NCBI RefSeq assembly: GCF_035982055.1
Contig: NZ_CP108427.1
Location: 7,191,001-7,255,000 of the forward strand
Origin: Streptomyces sp. NBC_01288
GTDB taxonomy: Bacteria > Actinomycetota > Actinomycetes > Streptomycetales > Streptomycetaceae
Reading direction: 5' to 3'
Length of the DNA stretch: 64,000 bases
The notes below the pieces were generated by a model that worked only from the letters and a program-made list of their open reading frames with translations, made no database searches and was not told where the DNA came from. Shown here piece by piece: positions 7,172 through 15,808 of this stretch (positions within the stretch are counted from its first letter, which is position 1; every line of letters starts with the position of its first letter). The translations under genes and the position numbers were made by a program.

Positions 7172-8908
7172 CTAACCCGCCTGACCCATCCCCGCGGCGT
7201 TGGGCCAACTCTGAGCCTGAGCCTGGGCATTGGGCCACCCAGTCGCAGGCGCCGGTGCAAGGTTCTGCATCCCGTTGGGACTGGTAGCCCCTCGAACCTG
7301 CGCCGCGGTAAGCCCGTTGCGCGCGGGCACACCGGTCGGGGTCGGCCCCTGCGGCATCGGAGCGGGGGCGGGCGCGGGTACGCCGTAGGGCTGTTGGGGC
7401 ATCTGCTGGGGTACCTGTTGCGGCATCTGCATCGGCATGCCGACCCCGTTCGACTGCTGGTCCGCCATGCCGGTCATCGGCATCTGCTGAACCTGCGCGG
7501 CAGCCACCATCGGCTCGAACCGCGGCTCGAACTGCGGCTGTTGAGGCTGCGGCACAGGCTGCGGCTGGGGCACCTGCATGGGCACCGGCTGAGGCTGCAT
7601 CGGCATCTGCGCCGCCGCGGGCATCGGCATCTGCGCCGGCATGCCGACCCCCGACGTCCCCGTGCCGAGGAGCGCCTGCGCGGCGAGGTTCTGCATGCCG
7701 GCCCCGTTGGTCGCCCCGACCAGGCGGTCCACGGCCGCCGTACCCGAGCTGTAGTTGGTCCCTGTACCCAGCTCGGGTACGGCGGCTCCCCTCCTGGTCC
7801 CGTAGAGCACCTGTTCCATGCCGGACACCAGGCGACGCACGTCCGTCTGGGGGCGCACCACGAGCCGCAGGAAGCGGCTGGACGAACCGATCTTGTTGCC
7901 GCACTCGCGGACGAGGATGCGGTGCTCGGTGAGCATCCGGTCCCGGACCACCGTGCCCTCGGCGCCGACGGGGAGGCGGACGAAGAGGAAGTTGCCCTGC
8001 GAGGGATAGACAGTCAGGCCGGGCAGCGCGGAGAGATGGCTCGCCATGTCGAGCCGGTCGCGGCGCACCTGCTGGAGGCTCTGCGCGTACTCCGCGCCGT
8101 GCTCCTTGAGGATGAACACCACATGCTCCGCGAAGGCGTTGAGGTTCCACTTGGGGAGCATCGAGCGGATGCGGCCGGCCAGGGCGGGGTTCGCGACGAG
8201 GTAGCCGAACCGTATGCCGTGCAGGCCGAAGTTCTTGCCGAGGCTGCGCAGCACGACGACGTTGGGGCGCAGCATCGCCTCTTGTACGACGCTGGGTTCG
8301 ACCTCGGCGTCCGCGAACTCCAGGAAGGACTCGTCGATGATGATGAGGTCGAGGTCGGCCATCGCGTCCATGAACTGGACGAGGGCCTGCTTGTGGATGA
8401 AGCCACCGTCGGGGTCGTTCGGGTTGCAGATGACCGCGACCTTGGTGTTGCGCTTGCGGATGAACTCGGCGTACTGCGTGAGGTCGAGGGCGAAGCCGCT
8501 GGACTCCTGGAGCGGGAACATGTCGACCCGCTTGCCGGTCTCCATGGGCTGGTCGGTCCAGCGGCCGAAGGTGGGGACGGGGATGGCGAGTGACTCGCGG
8601 ACCATCAAGTGGTCGATCCAGGTGATCAGTTCGGTGGAACCGTTGCCCATCGCCACGCAGCTCGGCGGGAGTTGGAGCAGGTTGCAGAGCTCGGCCGTGA
8701 TGGTGTCGGCGCTGCTCGGGTAGTACGTGATGATCTCGCGCAACCGGGCCGCCATCTCGTCGAACATGGCGGGGGTGGGGAAGTACGGGTTGCACGGAAT
8801 ACAGAAGTCCACCGGGCCGGTGCCGTCGCTCTCACGCGCCAGCGCTGCCATCGACGGGCTGTGCGCCGCCGTACTGCGGAACAGCGAGGTGACGTTGGAG
8901 TCGACCAA
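7172..8908 (-). CDS. class I/II aminotransferase (HisC-like) with long Met/Pro/Gln-rich C-terminal tail
   Basis: The first ~365 of 578 residues form a PLP-dependent fold-type I aminotransferase similar to histidinol-phosphate/threonine-phosphate aminotransferases. Features include CNPYFPTP near the N-terminus, GNGSTELI, CNPNDPDGG, DESFLEF, the PLP-lysine region RSLGKNFGLHGIRFGY, and a late FLRLVVRP arginine motif. The last ~200 residues are low complexity, rich in Met, Pro, Gln, Ala and Gly. A TTG start is chosen because GGAGG lies 5 bases upstream and no better start exists nearby. The role of the tail is unknown; it looks disordered and could mediate localisation or partner binding. The catalytic function is likely intact. 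It is not part of a histidine operon, so the substrate is uncertain. Confidence 0.85.
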   Translation of the reverse strand: MVDSNVTSLFRSTAAHSPSMAALARESDGTGPVDFCIPCNPYFPTPAMFDEMAARLREIITYYPSSADTITAELCNLLQLPPSCVAMGNGSTELITWIDHLMVRESLAIPVPTFGRWTDQPMETGKRVDMFPLQESSGFALDLTQYAEFIRKRNTKVAVICNPNDPDGGFIHKQALVQFMDAMADLDLIIIDESFLEFADAEVEPSVVQEAMLRPNVVVLRSLGKNFGLHGIRFGYLVANPALAGRIRSMLPKWNLNAFAEHVVFILKEHGAEYAQSLQQVRRDRLDMASHLSALPGLTVYPSQGNFLFVRLPVGAEGTVVRDRMLTEHRILVRECGNKIGSSSRFLRLVVRPQTDVRRLVSGMEQVLYGTRRGAAVPELGTGTNYSSGTAAVDRLVGATNGAGMQNLAAQALLGTGTSGVGMPAQMPMPAAAQMPMQPQPVPMQVPQPQPVPQPQQPQFEPRFEPMVAAAQVQQMPMTGMADQQSNGVGMPMQMPQQVPQQMPQQPYGVPAPAPAPMPQGPTPTGVPARNGLTAAQVRGATSPNGMQNLAPAPATGWPNAQAQAQSWPNAAGMGQAG

Positions 8909-9079
8909 TGGAACCTCCGTATGAAGGCGGGCCCGGTGGGGACGACCGGGCCCGTCGTCTTGGGTGGCCCGCGCGGGGGAGCACGGGCCACCCATCAATA
9001 CGGGGACGGGAGTGGCGCTGTTCAACCTGTGTGAAATTCGTGTGAGTTCGGAAACCCCGGCGAGAGGTCACGCCCCACA

Positions 9080-9107
9080 GGGGCGCGGGGAACTGCGCGC
9101 CCGGCCA
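9080..9107. repeat. copy of dispersed GGGGCGCGGGGAACTGCGCG element (diverged 3' half)
   Basis: The core is intact but the usual ACCAGCCCCCACC continuation has degraded to CCCGGCCA. It lies between the aldose epimerase 3' end and the aminotransferase start, both on the minus strand. Confidence 0.8.
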
Positions 9108-9148
9108 CGACGGACCCGCAGCTCCCCACGGCCTGGCCGGCGAAGCGC

Positions 9149-10309
9149 CTACGCGCCGAACGAGTGGATCGTGGTCGTGCGATACGTCTGACCCGGGCGC
9201 AGCACCGTCGTCGGCCACGACGGCTCGTTCGGGGAGTCCGGGAAGTGCTGGGTCTCCAGGGCCAGTCCGTCGCCCTGCCGGTAGGTGCGACCGGATGTGC
9301 CGATCAGCGTGCCGTCCAGGAAGTTGCCCGAGTAGAACTGCAACCCCGGCTGGTCGGTGGAGATCTTCAGGGTGCGGCCGGAGGCAGGGTCGCGCAGGGT
9401 CGCGATGTGTTCCGGCTTCGCCGTGACGCCCTTGTCCAGTACCCAGTTGTGGTCGAAGCCCTTGGCCGTGACCTGCTGCGGGTGCCCGGCCCGGATGTCC
9501 CGGCCGATCGGCTTGGCCTTGCGGAAGTCGAAGGGCGTGCCCGCGATCTTCGCCAGCTCACCGGTGGGGATCAGCCCCGAGTCCGTGGGCGTGTACCGGC
9601 TTGCCGCGATGGAGAGTTCGTGGTCGTAGATGCCGCCGTTGCCCTCGCCCGCGAGGTTGAAGTACGTGTGGTTGGTGAGGTTGACGACCGTCGGCTTGTC
9701 GGTGGTGGCCTCGTAGTCGATACGCCAGTCGCCGTGCTTGGTGAGGGTGAAGGTCACCTTCGTCTTGAGGGTGCCGGGGTAGCCCATCTCGCCGTCCACG
9801 CTGGTGTAGTGGAGGTGGAGGCCGACGTCGGAGCCCTTGGTGAAGGGCTCGATGTCCCAGACCTTCGTGTTGAAGCCCTTGGCACCGCCGTGCAGGCTGT
9901 TCACGCCGTCATTGACGGAGAGCTGGTACGCCTTGCCGTCGAGGGTGAACTGCCCCTTGGCGATGCGGTTTCCGTACCGGCCGATGGTCGCGCCGAAGAA
10001 CGTGGTGCCTGCGACGTACGCGGCGAGGTTGTCGTAGCCGAGCGACACGTTGGCGTACTTGCCGTGCCGGTCCGGGAGTTCGAGCGACTGGACGATGCCG
10101 CCGTAGGAGAGGACCTTCAGGCGGGTGCCGCCGTTGGCCAGCGACCAGCGGTAGACCTTCGTCCCGTCGGCGAGAGTGCCGAAGAGTTCCTTCACGGGCT
10201 TGCCGCCGCCTCCCGGGCTCGCTGCCTGCGCCGTACCCGTACCGAGTGCGCTCGCGGCGATACCGGCTGCCGCGGCGCCTGCAATGACCGTGCGTCTGTT
10301 CAGTTCCAT
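9149..10309 (-). CDS. Tat-exported aldose 1-epimerase (galactose mutarotase family)
   Basis: This 386-residue protein starts MELNRRTVIAG, a Tat signal with cleavage expected near AQA-ASP. The mature part is a galactose mutarotase: SLHGG and NLTNHTYFNL supply the catalytic-type histidines, and LALETQHFPDSPN supplies the glutamate base. It interconverts alpha and beta anomers of free sugars, probably outside the cell, presenting the right anomer for uptake. It follows the sugar ABC permease by 73 bases on the same strand, which links it to that transporter. A second, cytosolic paralogue is encoded at 31475. Confidence 0.93.
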   Translation of the reverse strand: MELNRRTVIAGAAAAGIAASALGTGTAQAASPGGGGKPVKELFGTLADGTKVYRWSLANGGTRLKVLSYGGIVQSLELPDRHGKYANVSLGYDNLAAYVAGTTFFGATIGRYGNRIAKGQFTLDGKAYQLSVNDGVNSLHGGAKGFNTKVWDIEPFTKGSDVGLHLHYTSVDGEMGYPGTLKTKVTFTLTKHGDWRIDYEATTDKPTVVNLTNHTYFNLAGEGNGGIYDHELSIAASRYTPTDSGLIPTGELAKIAGTPFDFRKAKPIGRDIRAGHPQQVTAKGFDHNWVLDKGVTAKPEHIATLRDPASGRTLKISTDQPGLQFYSGNFLDGTLIGTSGRTYRQGDGLALETQHFPDSPNEPSWPTTVLRPGQTYRTTTIHSFGA

Positions 10310-10382
10310 TGAGCGGCTCCTGCACATGGAAGGGGCCCCGCCGTGCTGTGCGAATGACAGACGTACGGGGCCCGGGCTGGAC

Positions 10383-11627
10383 TTACGATCCGGACTTGCG
10401 TTTGTTCCACACATCGAAGCCGACCGCGGCCAGCAGGGCGAGGCCCTTGATGACCTGTTGCCAGTCGGTGCCGACGCTGAGGAGGTTCATGCCGTTGTTC
10501 AGCACGCCGAGGACCAGACCGCCGATGATGGCACCGAGAACCGTGCCGACACCGCCGCTCATGGACGCGCCACCGATGAACGAGGAGGCGATGGCCTCCA
10601 GTTCGAAGCCGTCGCCGGCCTTCGGCGAGGCCGCGTTGAGGCGGGAGGTGACCACCAGACCCGCCAGGGCCGCGAGCACGCCCATGTTCAGGAACACCTG
10701 GAAGCTGACGCGCTTGTCCTTGACGCCGGACAGCTTCGCGGCCGGCAGATTGCCGCCGATCGCGTAGATGTGGCGGCCGAAGACGGTGTTGCGCATCACG
10801 TAGCCGTAACCGACCACCAGGACACCGAGGATGATCAGGATGACCGGCGCGCCGTTGTAGCTGGCGAGCAGCATGGTCAGCCAGACGATCGCCGCGACGA
10901 TCGCCACCAGCTTGAGCAGGAACAGCTTCACCGGCGGCACGTCGAGCGAGAACTCCAGCTGCCGGCGCCGGTCGCGGACCTCCTGCCACACCACCGCGGC
11001 GACCATCGCGAGCCCCAACAGCAGGGTGATGTTGTGGTAGTTGGTGTTCGGGCCGACCGCGGGCAGGAAGCCGTTGCCGATCTTCTGCAGACCGTTGGGG
11101 AAGGGGCCCAGCGTCTGGCCCTGGAGCAGGATCTCCGTGAGGCCGCGGAAGAGCAGCATGCCGGCGAGGGTGACGATGAAGGACGGTATGCCCGCGTAGG
11201 CGATCAACAGCCCCTGTACGGAGCCCGCGACGGCGCCCATCAGCAGGCACAGCACCAACGCGACGGGCCACGGCACCTGGTGATTGACCATCAGGACCGC
11301 CGCGAAGGCGCCCACGAACGCCGTCAGCGAACCGACCGACAGGTCGATGTGCCCGGCGATGATGACCATCATCATGCCGATCGCGAGGATCAGGATGTAG
11401 CTGTTCTGGAGCACCAGGTTGGAGACGTTGCGCGGCAGCAGCAGGTCCCCGCCGGTCCACACCTCGAAGAGGATCACGATCAGACCCAGGGCGATCAGCA
11501 TGCCGTACTGGCGCATGTTGCGCCGCAGGCCGTCCAGCATCAGCTGCAACAGGCCGCCGCCCGCGGCCGATCCGCTCCCGCCCGGCGGCGCGGGGGCCGG
11601 GCTCTTGGCGGTCACGTCCGTGCTCAT
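10383..11627 (-). CDS. mmsB: sugar ABC transporter permease, MmsB/XylH type
   Basis: A 414-residue polytopic protein of the BPD_transp_2 (ribose/xylose) permease family, with about 10 hydrophobic segments. Diagnostic stretches are IIAGHIDLSVGSLTAF, GIPSFIVTLAGMLLFRG and SFIGGASMSGGVGTVLGA. The long insert around residues 195-240 is usual for multiple-monosaccharide/xylose permeases. The ATG overlaps the ATPase stop codon by four bases, implying translational coupling. It would form the membrane channel of the importer with the binding protein and ATPase upstream. The transported sugar cannot be told from sequence. The symbol is by family similarity. Confidence 0.92.
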   Translation of the reverse strand: MSTDVTAKSPAPAPPGGSGSAAGGGLLQLMLDGLRRNMRQYGMLIALGLIVILFEVWTGGDLLLPRNVSNLVLQNSYILILAIGMMMVIIAGHIDLSVGSLTAFVGAFAAVLMVNHQVPWPVALVLCLLMGAVAGSVQGLLIAYAGIPSFIVTLAGMLLFRGLTEILLQGQTLGPFPNGLQKIGNGFLPAVGPNTNYHNITLLLGLAMVAAVVWQEVRDRRRQLEFSLDVPPVKLFLLKLVAIVAAIVWLTMLLASYNGAPVILIILGVLVVGYGYVMRNTVFGRHIYAIGGNLPAAKLSGVKDKRVSFQVFLNMGVLAALAGLVVTSRLNAASPKAGDGFELEAIASSFIGGASMSGGVGTVLGAIIGGLVLGVLNNGMNLLSVGTDWQQVIKGLALLAAVGFDVWNKRKSGS

Positions 11628-13174
11628 CGCGTTACCTCTTTGTCCTTCGTCATCTGGCGCATCAGCACTTCCTGCGTGGCCTCGGCCCGGGGCACCTCAC
11701 CGGTCAGCCGGCCCGCCGCCATCGTGTAGATGCGGTCGCACATGCCGAGCAGCTCCGGCAGTTCGGAGGAGATGAAGACCACCGCCTTGCCCTCGGCGGC
11801 GAGTTGGTCGATGACCGTGTAGATCTCGTACTTGGCGCCCACGTCGATACCGCGGGTGGGCTCGTCCAGGATCAGCACGTCGGGACCCGCGAAGATCCAC
11901 TTGCTGAGGACGACCTTCTGCTGGTTGCCGCCGGACAGCTTGCCCACCGGCTCGAAGACCGTCGGCGCCTTGATGTTCATCGACTTGCGGTACCGCTCGG
12001 CGACCTGCCGCTCCTCCTGCTCGTCGACGACTCCGCGCCGGGAGACCTTGTTCAGGGCGGCCAGCGAGATGTTCCGGTTGATCGTGTCGATGAGGTTGAG
12101 GCCGTAGTGCTTGCGGTCCTCGGTGACGTACGCGATGCCGTGTCCGACCGCCTCCGCGACGGACTTGGTACGGATCTCCACGCCGTCCTTGAGGACCGTG
12201 CCGCCGGCGTACCGGCCGTAGGAGCGACCGAAGACGCTCATCGCGAGTTCGGTGCGGCCGGCGCCCATGAGTCCGGCGATGCCGACGATCTCGCCCCTGC
12301 GCACATTTATTGACACATCGTCAACTACCTTGCGCTGCTGGTCGATCGGATGGAACACGGTCCAACCGCGGACCTCCAGCGCGGGTGCCGCCTCGGGCTC
12401 GCCCTCGTGCGGGGTGCGCTCGGGGAAGCGGTGGTCGAGGTCGCGGCCGACCATGCCGGAGATGATCCGCTCCTCGGTCGTCTCCGGCGCCTTCACGTCG
12501 AGGGTCTCGATGGAGCGGCCGTCGCGCAGGATCGTCACCGAGTCGGCGACCTTGCGGATCTCGTTCAGCTTGTGCGAAATGATGATGCAGGTGATGCCCT
12601 GCGTCTTCAACTCCAGGATGAGATCGAGGAGTTTGCCGCTGTCCTCGTCGTTCAGCGCCGCCGTCGGCTCATCCAGGATGAGCAGTTTCACCTTCTTCGA
12701 CAGCGCCTTCGCGATCTCCACCAACTGCTGCTTGCCCACGCCGATGTCGGCGACGCGGGTCTCCGGGTGGTCGCTCAGGCCCACCCGGCGCAGCAGTTCG
12801 GTGCCGTGCCGCAGCGTCTCGTTCCAGTTGATGAGCCCGCGCGTGGCGTGCTCGTTGCCGAGGAAGATGTTCTCCGCGATGGAGAGGAACGGCACCAGCG
12901 CCAGCTCCTGGTGGATGATCACGATGCCGCGCTGCTCGCTGGCCCGGATGTCGCGGAAGCGGCACTCCTCCCCTTCGAAGAGGATGTCGCCCTCGTAACT
13001 GCCGTGCGGATGGACGCCGGAGAGCACCTTCATCAAGGTGGACTTCCCGGCGCCGTTCTCACCGCAGATGGCGTGGACCTCGCCCTGACGGACCGTCAGT
13101 GTGACGTCCGACAGCGCCTTGACACCGGGAAAGGTCTTGACGATCGAGCGCATTTCCAGGACGGGTCCCGCCAT
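11624..13174 (-). CDS. mmsA: sugar ABC transporter ATPase, MmsA/XylG type (two nucleotide-binding domains)
   Basis: The product is about 516 residues with duplicated ABC ATPase domains. The first has Walker A GENGAGKST, a C-loop variant DIGVGKQQLVEIAKAL and Walker B LLILDEPTAAL. The second has a degenerate Walker A (GLMGAGRTE), a full signature LSGGNQQKVVLSKW and VLILDEPTRGIDVGA. This asymmetry is normal for the carbohydrate CUT2 family. The start at MAGPVLEM (13174) is preferred over a GTG five codons upstream. It sits 47 bases after the binding-protein gene and overlaps the permease by four bases. Confidence 0.94.
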   Translation of the reverse strand: MAGPVLEMRSIVKTFPGVKALSDVTLTVRQGEVHAICGENGAGKSTLMKVLSGVHPHGSYEGDILFEGEECRFRDIRASEQRGIVIIHQELALVPFLSIAENIFLGNEHATRGLINWNETLRHGTELLRRVGLSDHPETRVADIGVGKQQLVEIAKALSKKVKLLILDEPTAALNDEDSGKLLDLILELKTQGITCIIISHKLNEIRKVADSVTILRDGRSIETLDVKAPETTEERIISGMVGRDLDHRFPERTPHEGEPEAAPALEVRGWTVFHPIDQQRKVVDDVSINVRRGEIVGIAGLMGAGRTELAMSVFGRSYGRYAGGTVLKDGVEIRTKSVAEAVGHGIAYVTEDRKHYGLNLIDTINRNISLAALNKVSRRGVVDEQEERQVAERYRKSMNIKAPTVFEPVGKLSGGNQQKVVLSKWIFAGPDVLILDEPTRGIDVGAKYEIYTVIDQLAAEGKAVVFISSELPELLGMCDRIYTMAAGRLTGEVPRAEATQEVLMRQMTKDKEVTR

Positions 13175-13221
13175 GGTCGTGCCTACCAATCAAGTGTGGG
13201 GTCGGGTAACGGGCCGCGGGC

Positions 13222-14331
13222 TTACTTGAGTTGCGCGTCCGTGTAGTACCCGCCCTTGACCAGCACGTCCTCGTAGTTCGTCTTGTCGACGCTCACCGGC
13301 TGCAACAGGTAGGCGGGGACGACCTTGGTGCCGTTGTCGTAGGTCTTGGTGTCGTTGGTCTGCGGCGTCTTCTTGTTGAGGACGTCGTCGATCATGGTGT
13401 CCGCGACCTTGGCGAGCTGGCGGGTGTCCTTGTAGACGGTCTGCGTCTGCTCACCGGCGATGATCGACTTCACCGAGGCCAGCTCGGCGTCCTGGCCGGT
13501 GATGACCGGCAGCGGCTTGGCGGAGGTGCCGTAGCCGTCCGACTTCAGCGCGGACAGGATGCCGATGGAGATGCCGTCGTAGGGCGAGAGCACCGCGTCG
13601 ACCCGGCCGGTCTTGTACGAGCCGGTGAGGATGTCCTCCATGCGGTTCTGCGCGGTGGTGCCGTCCCAGCGCAGGGTGGTGACCTTGTTGAGCGCGGTCT
13701 GCCCGGACTTGACGACCAGTTCCTTCTTGTCGATGTACGGCTGGAGCACCTTCATCGCGCCGTCGAAGAAGTACTTGGTGTTGTTGTCGTCGTTCGAGCC
13801 GGCGAACAGCTCGATGTTGAACGGGCCCTTCTTGCCGGTGGTCAGCCCCAACTTCTCGGCGATGTACGTGCCTTGGAGGGTGCCGACCTTCTCGTTGTCG
13901 AACGAGGCGTAGTAGTCGACGTTCTTGGTGCCGAGGATGAGGCGGTCGTAGGCGATGACCGGGATCTTCGCGGCGGCGGCTTCCTGGAGCACGTTGTTCA
14001 GGGACTTGTTGTCGATGGCCGCGATGATCAGGCCCTTGACGCCCTGGGTGATCATGTTCTCGATCTGCGAGACCTGGGTGTCCGGGTCGTCCTCGCCGTA
14101 GACCAGCTTGGTCTTGTAGCCCTTGGTCTTGAGGTCGCTGACCATGTTGTTGCCGTCGGAGATCCAGCGCGCGGAGGACTTCGTCGGCATCGCGATGCCG
14201 ATGGTGCCGCCCTTGGCACTGCTCTCCTTCTCCTTGCTGCCGCCCGAGCCGCTCTGGCCGCAGGCGGACAGGGTCAGGGCGAGGGTGGCGGCGCCGGCTA
14301 TCAGAGGGAGGGCGCTTCTGCGGATGCGCAT
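13222..14331 (-). CDS. chvE: sugar-binding lipoprotein of ABC importer, ChvE/XylF-like
   Basis: 369 residues beginning with a lipoprotein signal (MRIRRSALPLIAGAATLALT) and lipobox LSAC. The mature protein is a type I periplasmic-binding fold: IGIAMPTKSSARW, LIIAAIDNKSLNNVL, IPVIAYDRLI, LFAGSNDDNNTKYFFDGA and ITGQDAELASVKSI. These match the multiple-monosaccharide/xylose group that includes ChvE. It captures sugar at the cell surface for the permease and ATPase encoded just downstream. An ATG five codons upstream (14346) is possible. The preceding 380 bases carry four copies of a GC-rich repeat. Confidence 0.92.
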   Translation of the reverse strand: MRIRRSALPLIAGAATLALTLSACGQSGSGGSKEKESSAKGGTIGIAMPTKSSARWISDGNNMVSDLKTKGYKTKLVYGEDDPDTQVSQIENMITQGVKGLIIAAIDNKSLNNVLQEAAAAKIPVIAYDRLILGTKNVDYYASFDNEKVGTLQGTYIAEKLGLTTGKKGPFNIELFAGSNDDNNTKYFFDGAMKVLQPYIDKKELVVKSGQTALNKVTTLRWDGTTAQNRMEDILTGSYKTGRVDAVLSPYDGISIGILSALKSDGYGTSAKPLPVITGQDAELASVKSIIAGEQTQTVYKDTRQLAKVADTMIDDVLNKKTPQTNDTKTYDNGTKVVPAYLLQPVSVDKTNYEDVLVKGGYYTDAQLK

Positions 14332-14712
14332 GTGAACTGGCCTCATTCTTCTCGTCGTTGAGAGTGCAGCGAGCGTGGGGGGTGGTCCAGGATGCGGGGG
14401 CGTGCCTGTTGAGTTGTGTGGTGCGGGCCCGGTGGGGGCTGGTCGCGCAGTTCCTCGCGCCCCTTCGGGAGCGGGCCTGTGCTGAAGAGGTGCGGGCTTT
14501 GGTGGCGTGGGTTGTGTTGTGTGGTGCGGCCCGGTGGGGGCTGGTCGCGCAGTTCCTCGCGCCCCTGGGGGGGCGGGTGTGTGTTTGTGAGGTGCGGGTT
14601 CGTTGTGGCTGGTCGCGCAGTTCCTCGCGCCCCTTTGGGGCCGGCCCGGGGTTTTTTTAGGGGCGCGGGGAACTGCGCGACCAGCCCCCACCGGGCCCGC
14701 AGACCCCAGCGG
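14332..14712. repeat. 381-bp gene-free stretch with four copies of the dispersed element
   Basis: Copies lie at about 14429-14465, 14531-14566 and 14601-14635 (all reading as the complement) and 14660-14695 (direct). The first three share a variant, TTCCTCGCG where the usual element reads TTCCCCGCG. The last two face each other around a 24-base spacer containing a seven-T run and could fold into a very long hairpin, with the T-run in its loop. It separates the U32-like gene from the binding-protein gene, both on the minus strand. No coding frame in it looks real. Confidence 0.88.
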
Positions 14713-15687
14713 TCAGTCGGTGGTGGTCTCGGTCGGGAAACGGTGGAGGGAGCCCGGCAACCTCGTACCGAGGGCCGCCATGTCGCCGTCCGCGCCGTGC
14801 CTCGCGAGGAGGTCCAGGGCCAGTCGGCCCCGGCGGACCCGCTCACGCGCCGTGTCGAGGGTGACGTCGCGCAGGTGGGTGCCCCACGGGTAGATACCGG
14901 GGGCCTTGGAGAGGCCGAACTTCAGGTACAGGGGGGCGCCTCGGCGGATCAGTTCCGCGACCTCGTACATCCGGATGTAGCCACCGAGGTCGTCCGGCGC
15001 CTCGATGTACATGTCCATGGGGGCGGCCGACACCCGCCGGATCTCGGTCAGGTGATCGAGCGTCAGATCGCTGGGCACGTTGAGCGAGTCCGCGCCCAGG
15101 CGTTCGTACACCGCGTACGCCGCCGGGTTGACGGGACCGATCAGCGCCGACACCTTGAGTGTCGTGTCGGCCGGGATGATCCCGGCCACCCGCGCCCGGT
15201 GCAACGTCCACAGCACGCCCTCGTCCGCGACGAGCAGGCACTTGACGCCCAACTCCGTTGCCCGCACGGCGTCTTCGATGCACCCGGCGACCGCGTCGTG
15301 GCCCCGGGCACGCAGACCTCCACCACGCGAGTCGGAACGGACCGAGCCGCCGATGTCCCACGTCCCGCGCGGCCCGGTGAACAGGCAGAGCTCGATGTCG
15401 CGTTCGGCGGTCGCCTCGACCATCTCGGTGATCTCGGCGTCGGTCAGCATCCACACCCCGCTGCCCTGGCTGATCCGGTGGATCGGCACGTCCAGGCGCG
15501 AGGACTCCTTGAGGATGACCGCCAGCGCCTCGGGCCCCTCGCACGAGGGGATCTCGGTGCGCCAGCGACCGCCGTCCGGGAAGGTGTGGGTGGAGGCGTC
15601 GGCGGGGTCGAGGGCGGGCGCGCCCAGACCGAGCGCGGAGAGGGCCTGCTCCCCGGGCCTGCGGGCTGCCGTGGCGGTGTCGGTCAC
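14713..15687 (-). CDS. U32-peptidase-like protein of a sugar-catabolic cluster, function unknown
   Basis: A 324-residue soluble protein starting at GTG behind AAGGAC. I recognise no strict catalytic signature. The alternating strand/helix pattern suggests a TIM barrel resembling peptidase family U32 proteins. Examples are VPIHRISQGSGVWMLTDAEI, ELCLFTGPRGTWDIGG, GVKCLLVADEGVLWTLH, LKVSALIGPVNPAAYAVYERL and DSLNVPSDLTLDHLTEIR. There is no signal peptide or membrane segment. It follows the alcohol dehydrogenase by 121 bases and precedes the sugar ABC transporter, so a role in the same pathway is likely. An aldolase, isomerase or regulatory role is as plausible as proteolysis. Confidence 0.7.
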   Translation of the reverse strand: MTDTATAARRPGEQALSALGLGAPALDPADASTHTFPDGGRWRTEIPSCEGPEALAVILKESSRLDVPIHRISQGSGVWMLTDAEITEMVEATAERDIELCLFTGPRGTWDIGGSVRSDSRGGGLRARGHDAVAGCIEDAVRATELGVKCLLVADEGVLWTLHRARVAGIIPADTTLKVSALIGPVNPAAYAVYERLGADSLNVPSDLTLDHLTEIRRVSAAPMDMYIEAPDDLGGYIRMYEVAELIRRGAPLYLKFGLSKAPGIYPWGTHLRDVTLDTARERVRRGRLALDLLARHGADGDMAALGTRLPGSLHRFPTETTTD

Positions 15688-15702
15688 TTGCTGTCCTTCG
15701 CG

Positions 15703-15715
15703 TTCGGTATTTCGG
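15703..15715. promoter_or_regulatory. operator-like motif upstream of U32-like gene
   Basis: TTCGGTATTTCGG lies 15 bases before the GTG start. Read on the other strand it shares the core CGAAATA(C/T)CG with the motif in front of the dehydratase gene at 17998, so one regulator may control both transcription units. Confidence 0.4.
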
Positions 15716-15808
15716 ACGAGGTTCGCGGCTCGGGGTAGAAAAAAGCTCTGGTGGTACGCCGGCACGGGGTGGTCAGGTCACCCCGTGCCGGCGCACGGCT
15801 GGGGTTTC

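Noticed and set aside
13222..14691. Extension of the sugar-binding protein to a 489-codon protein
   Set aside because: The extra residues translate the repeat copies and precede a perfect lipoprotein signal.
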